Source of the DNA: Bog-756 sp963734395 | Lineage (GTDB): Bacteria; Actinomycetota; Acidimicrobiia; Acidimicrobiales; RAAP-2 | Reading direction: 5' to 3' | DNA length: 64,000 bases | Assembly (NCBI GenBank): GCA_963734395.1 | Contig: CAVTGY010000004.1 | Location: 186,001 to 250,000, forward strand | In this document: positions 63,709 to 64,000 of the stretch, piece after piece | Numbering within the stretch: the first letter of the stretch is position 1 | Layout: each line of letters opens with the position of its first letter | The notes under the pieces: model-generated | The model's input: the letters and a program-made list of their open reading frames with translations, nothing else | Told to the model about the DNA's origin: nothing | The model's database searches: none | Made by a program: the position numbers and the translations under genes

Positions 63709-64000
63709 TCACCCATCGAGCAAATCGATGAGCCATCCAGGGCTAGCCAGCAGTGCCCCCAGAACCTCGGCTCGCTGTCGCAACGCCCGATCTGCCGACA
63801 CAAGCGTCACCTGGCCGCCGGCATCGGAAACCACCGCTATGAGCATGTCGTCACCACTACCCGGTGCATGGAGAACAGTGACGCCGTCAGCGGTGCCCTC
63901 CTCGACGCCGCGGCGAGCAGCACCTTCGAGGACCACGACAACGGGTCCGATGAACCTATCCGCCTCTGCGGCAGCACGGACTCGTTCCACAAAAGTTCGT
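63709..64000 (-). CDS. NYN/PIN-like domain protein, C-terminal part
   Basis: The frame enters from beyond the window end (TFVERVRAAAEADRF) and stops at 63709. The visible 97 residues alternate strands and helices with VVVVLEG, APGSGDDMLIAVV and VTLVSADRALRQRA. The acidic pair in SGDDML and the Asp in SADRAL fit the active site of PIN/NYN-type nucleases. I recall similar short actinobacterial proteins annotated loosely as NTP pyrophosphohydrolase. A GTG at 63990 could be a start, but the sequence upstream of it continues in family style. Confidence 0.6.
   Translation of the reverse strand, partial: RTFVERVRAAAEADRFIGPVVVVLEGAARRGVEEGTADGVTVLHAPGSGDDMLIAVVSDAGGQVTLVSADRALRQRAEVLGALLASPGWLIDLLDG

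Overview
The window is high-GC bacterial chromosome. Gene content and order point to an actinobacterium: the HAD phosphatase - lysine-rich small protein - tlyA - nadK - recN - pyrG - Nudix - xerD - scpA - scpB - rluB - cmk - der order is the classic actinobacterial core cluster. The class Acidimicrobiia is my best guess from the style of the genes, but this is inference. No rRNA gene is present to settle it.

Layout. (1) 0-4.2 kb: the end of a repetitive secreted surface protein, a branched-chain-amino-acid-type binding lipoprotein and a membrane-anchored DnaJ-like protein. (2) 4.4-8.2 kb: a non-homologous end-joining block, Ku plus LigD split into a phosphoesterase-ligase gene and a separate polymerase gene, with a divergent small gene. 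(3) 8.2-17.1 kb: mixed membrane and envelope genes: Tat-type phosphoesterase, PAP2 phosphatase, ChrA, PilZ-fused glycosyltransferase, VOC protein, DoxX-Rieske fusion, acyl desaturase. (4) 17.1-42.3 kb: a dense housekeeping block with many 1-20 bp overlaps: rRNA methylation, NAD kinase, DNA repair, CTP synthase, XerD, condensin ScpAB, pseudouridine synthase, the aroH-tyrA-aroA aromatic branch, cmk, plsC, ispH, a DUF512 radical-SAM protein and the GTPase Der. (5) 43.6-57.2 kb: an accessory region starting at a tRNA-Pro(GGG). It holds a broken tyrosine integrase pointing at the tRNA, an Xre repressor with clear operator half-sites, an excisionase-like protein, a replication-type gene split by an IS982-family element with perfect 12-bp inverted ends, IS1380 and ISL3 remnants, and a low-GC beta-helix surface protein. 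A copy of the tRNA-Pro 3' end at 57164-57208 is a good candidate for the far attachment site. (6) 57.3-64 kb: polytopic GT-C-like membrane proteins, a secreted pentapeptide-repeat protein and the start of an NYN/PIN-like gene.

Two large-scale features stand out. A 2.2-kb gene for a polytopic membrane protein with a C-terminal Ig-like domain is present twice in inverted orientation (49.83-52.12 and 61.35-63.63 kb), flanking about 9.2 kb of surface-protein and IS material that could invert by recombination. Single-base frameshifts also break several genes, including ones normally essential (trpS, cmk, tyrA). Because the joined frames restore perfect family proteins, sequence error is the first explanation to test before any gene is called broken.
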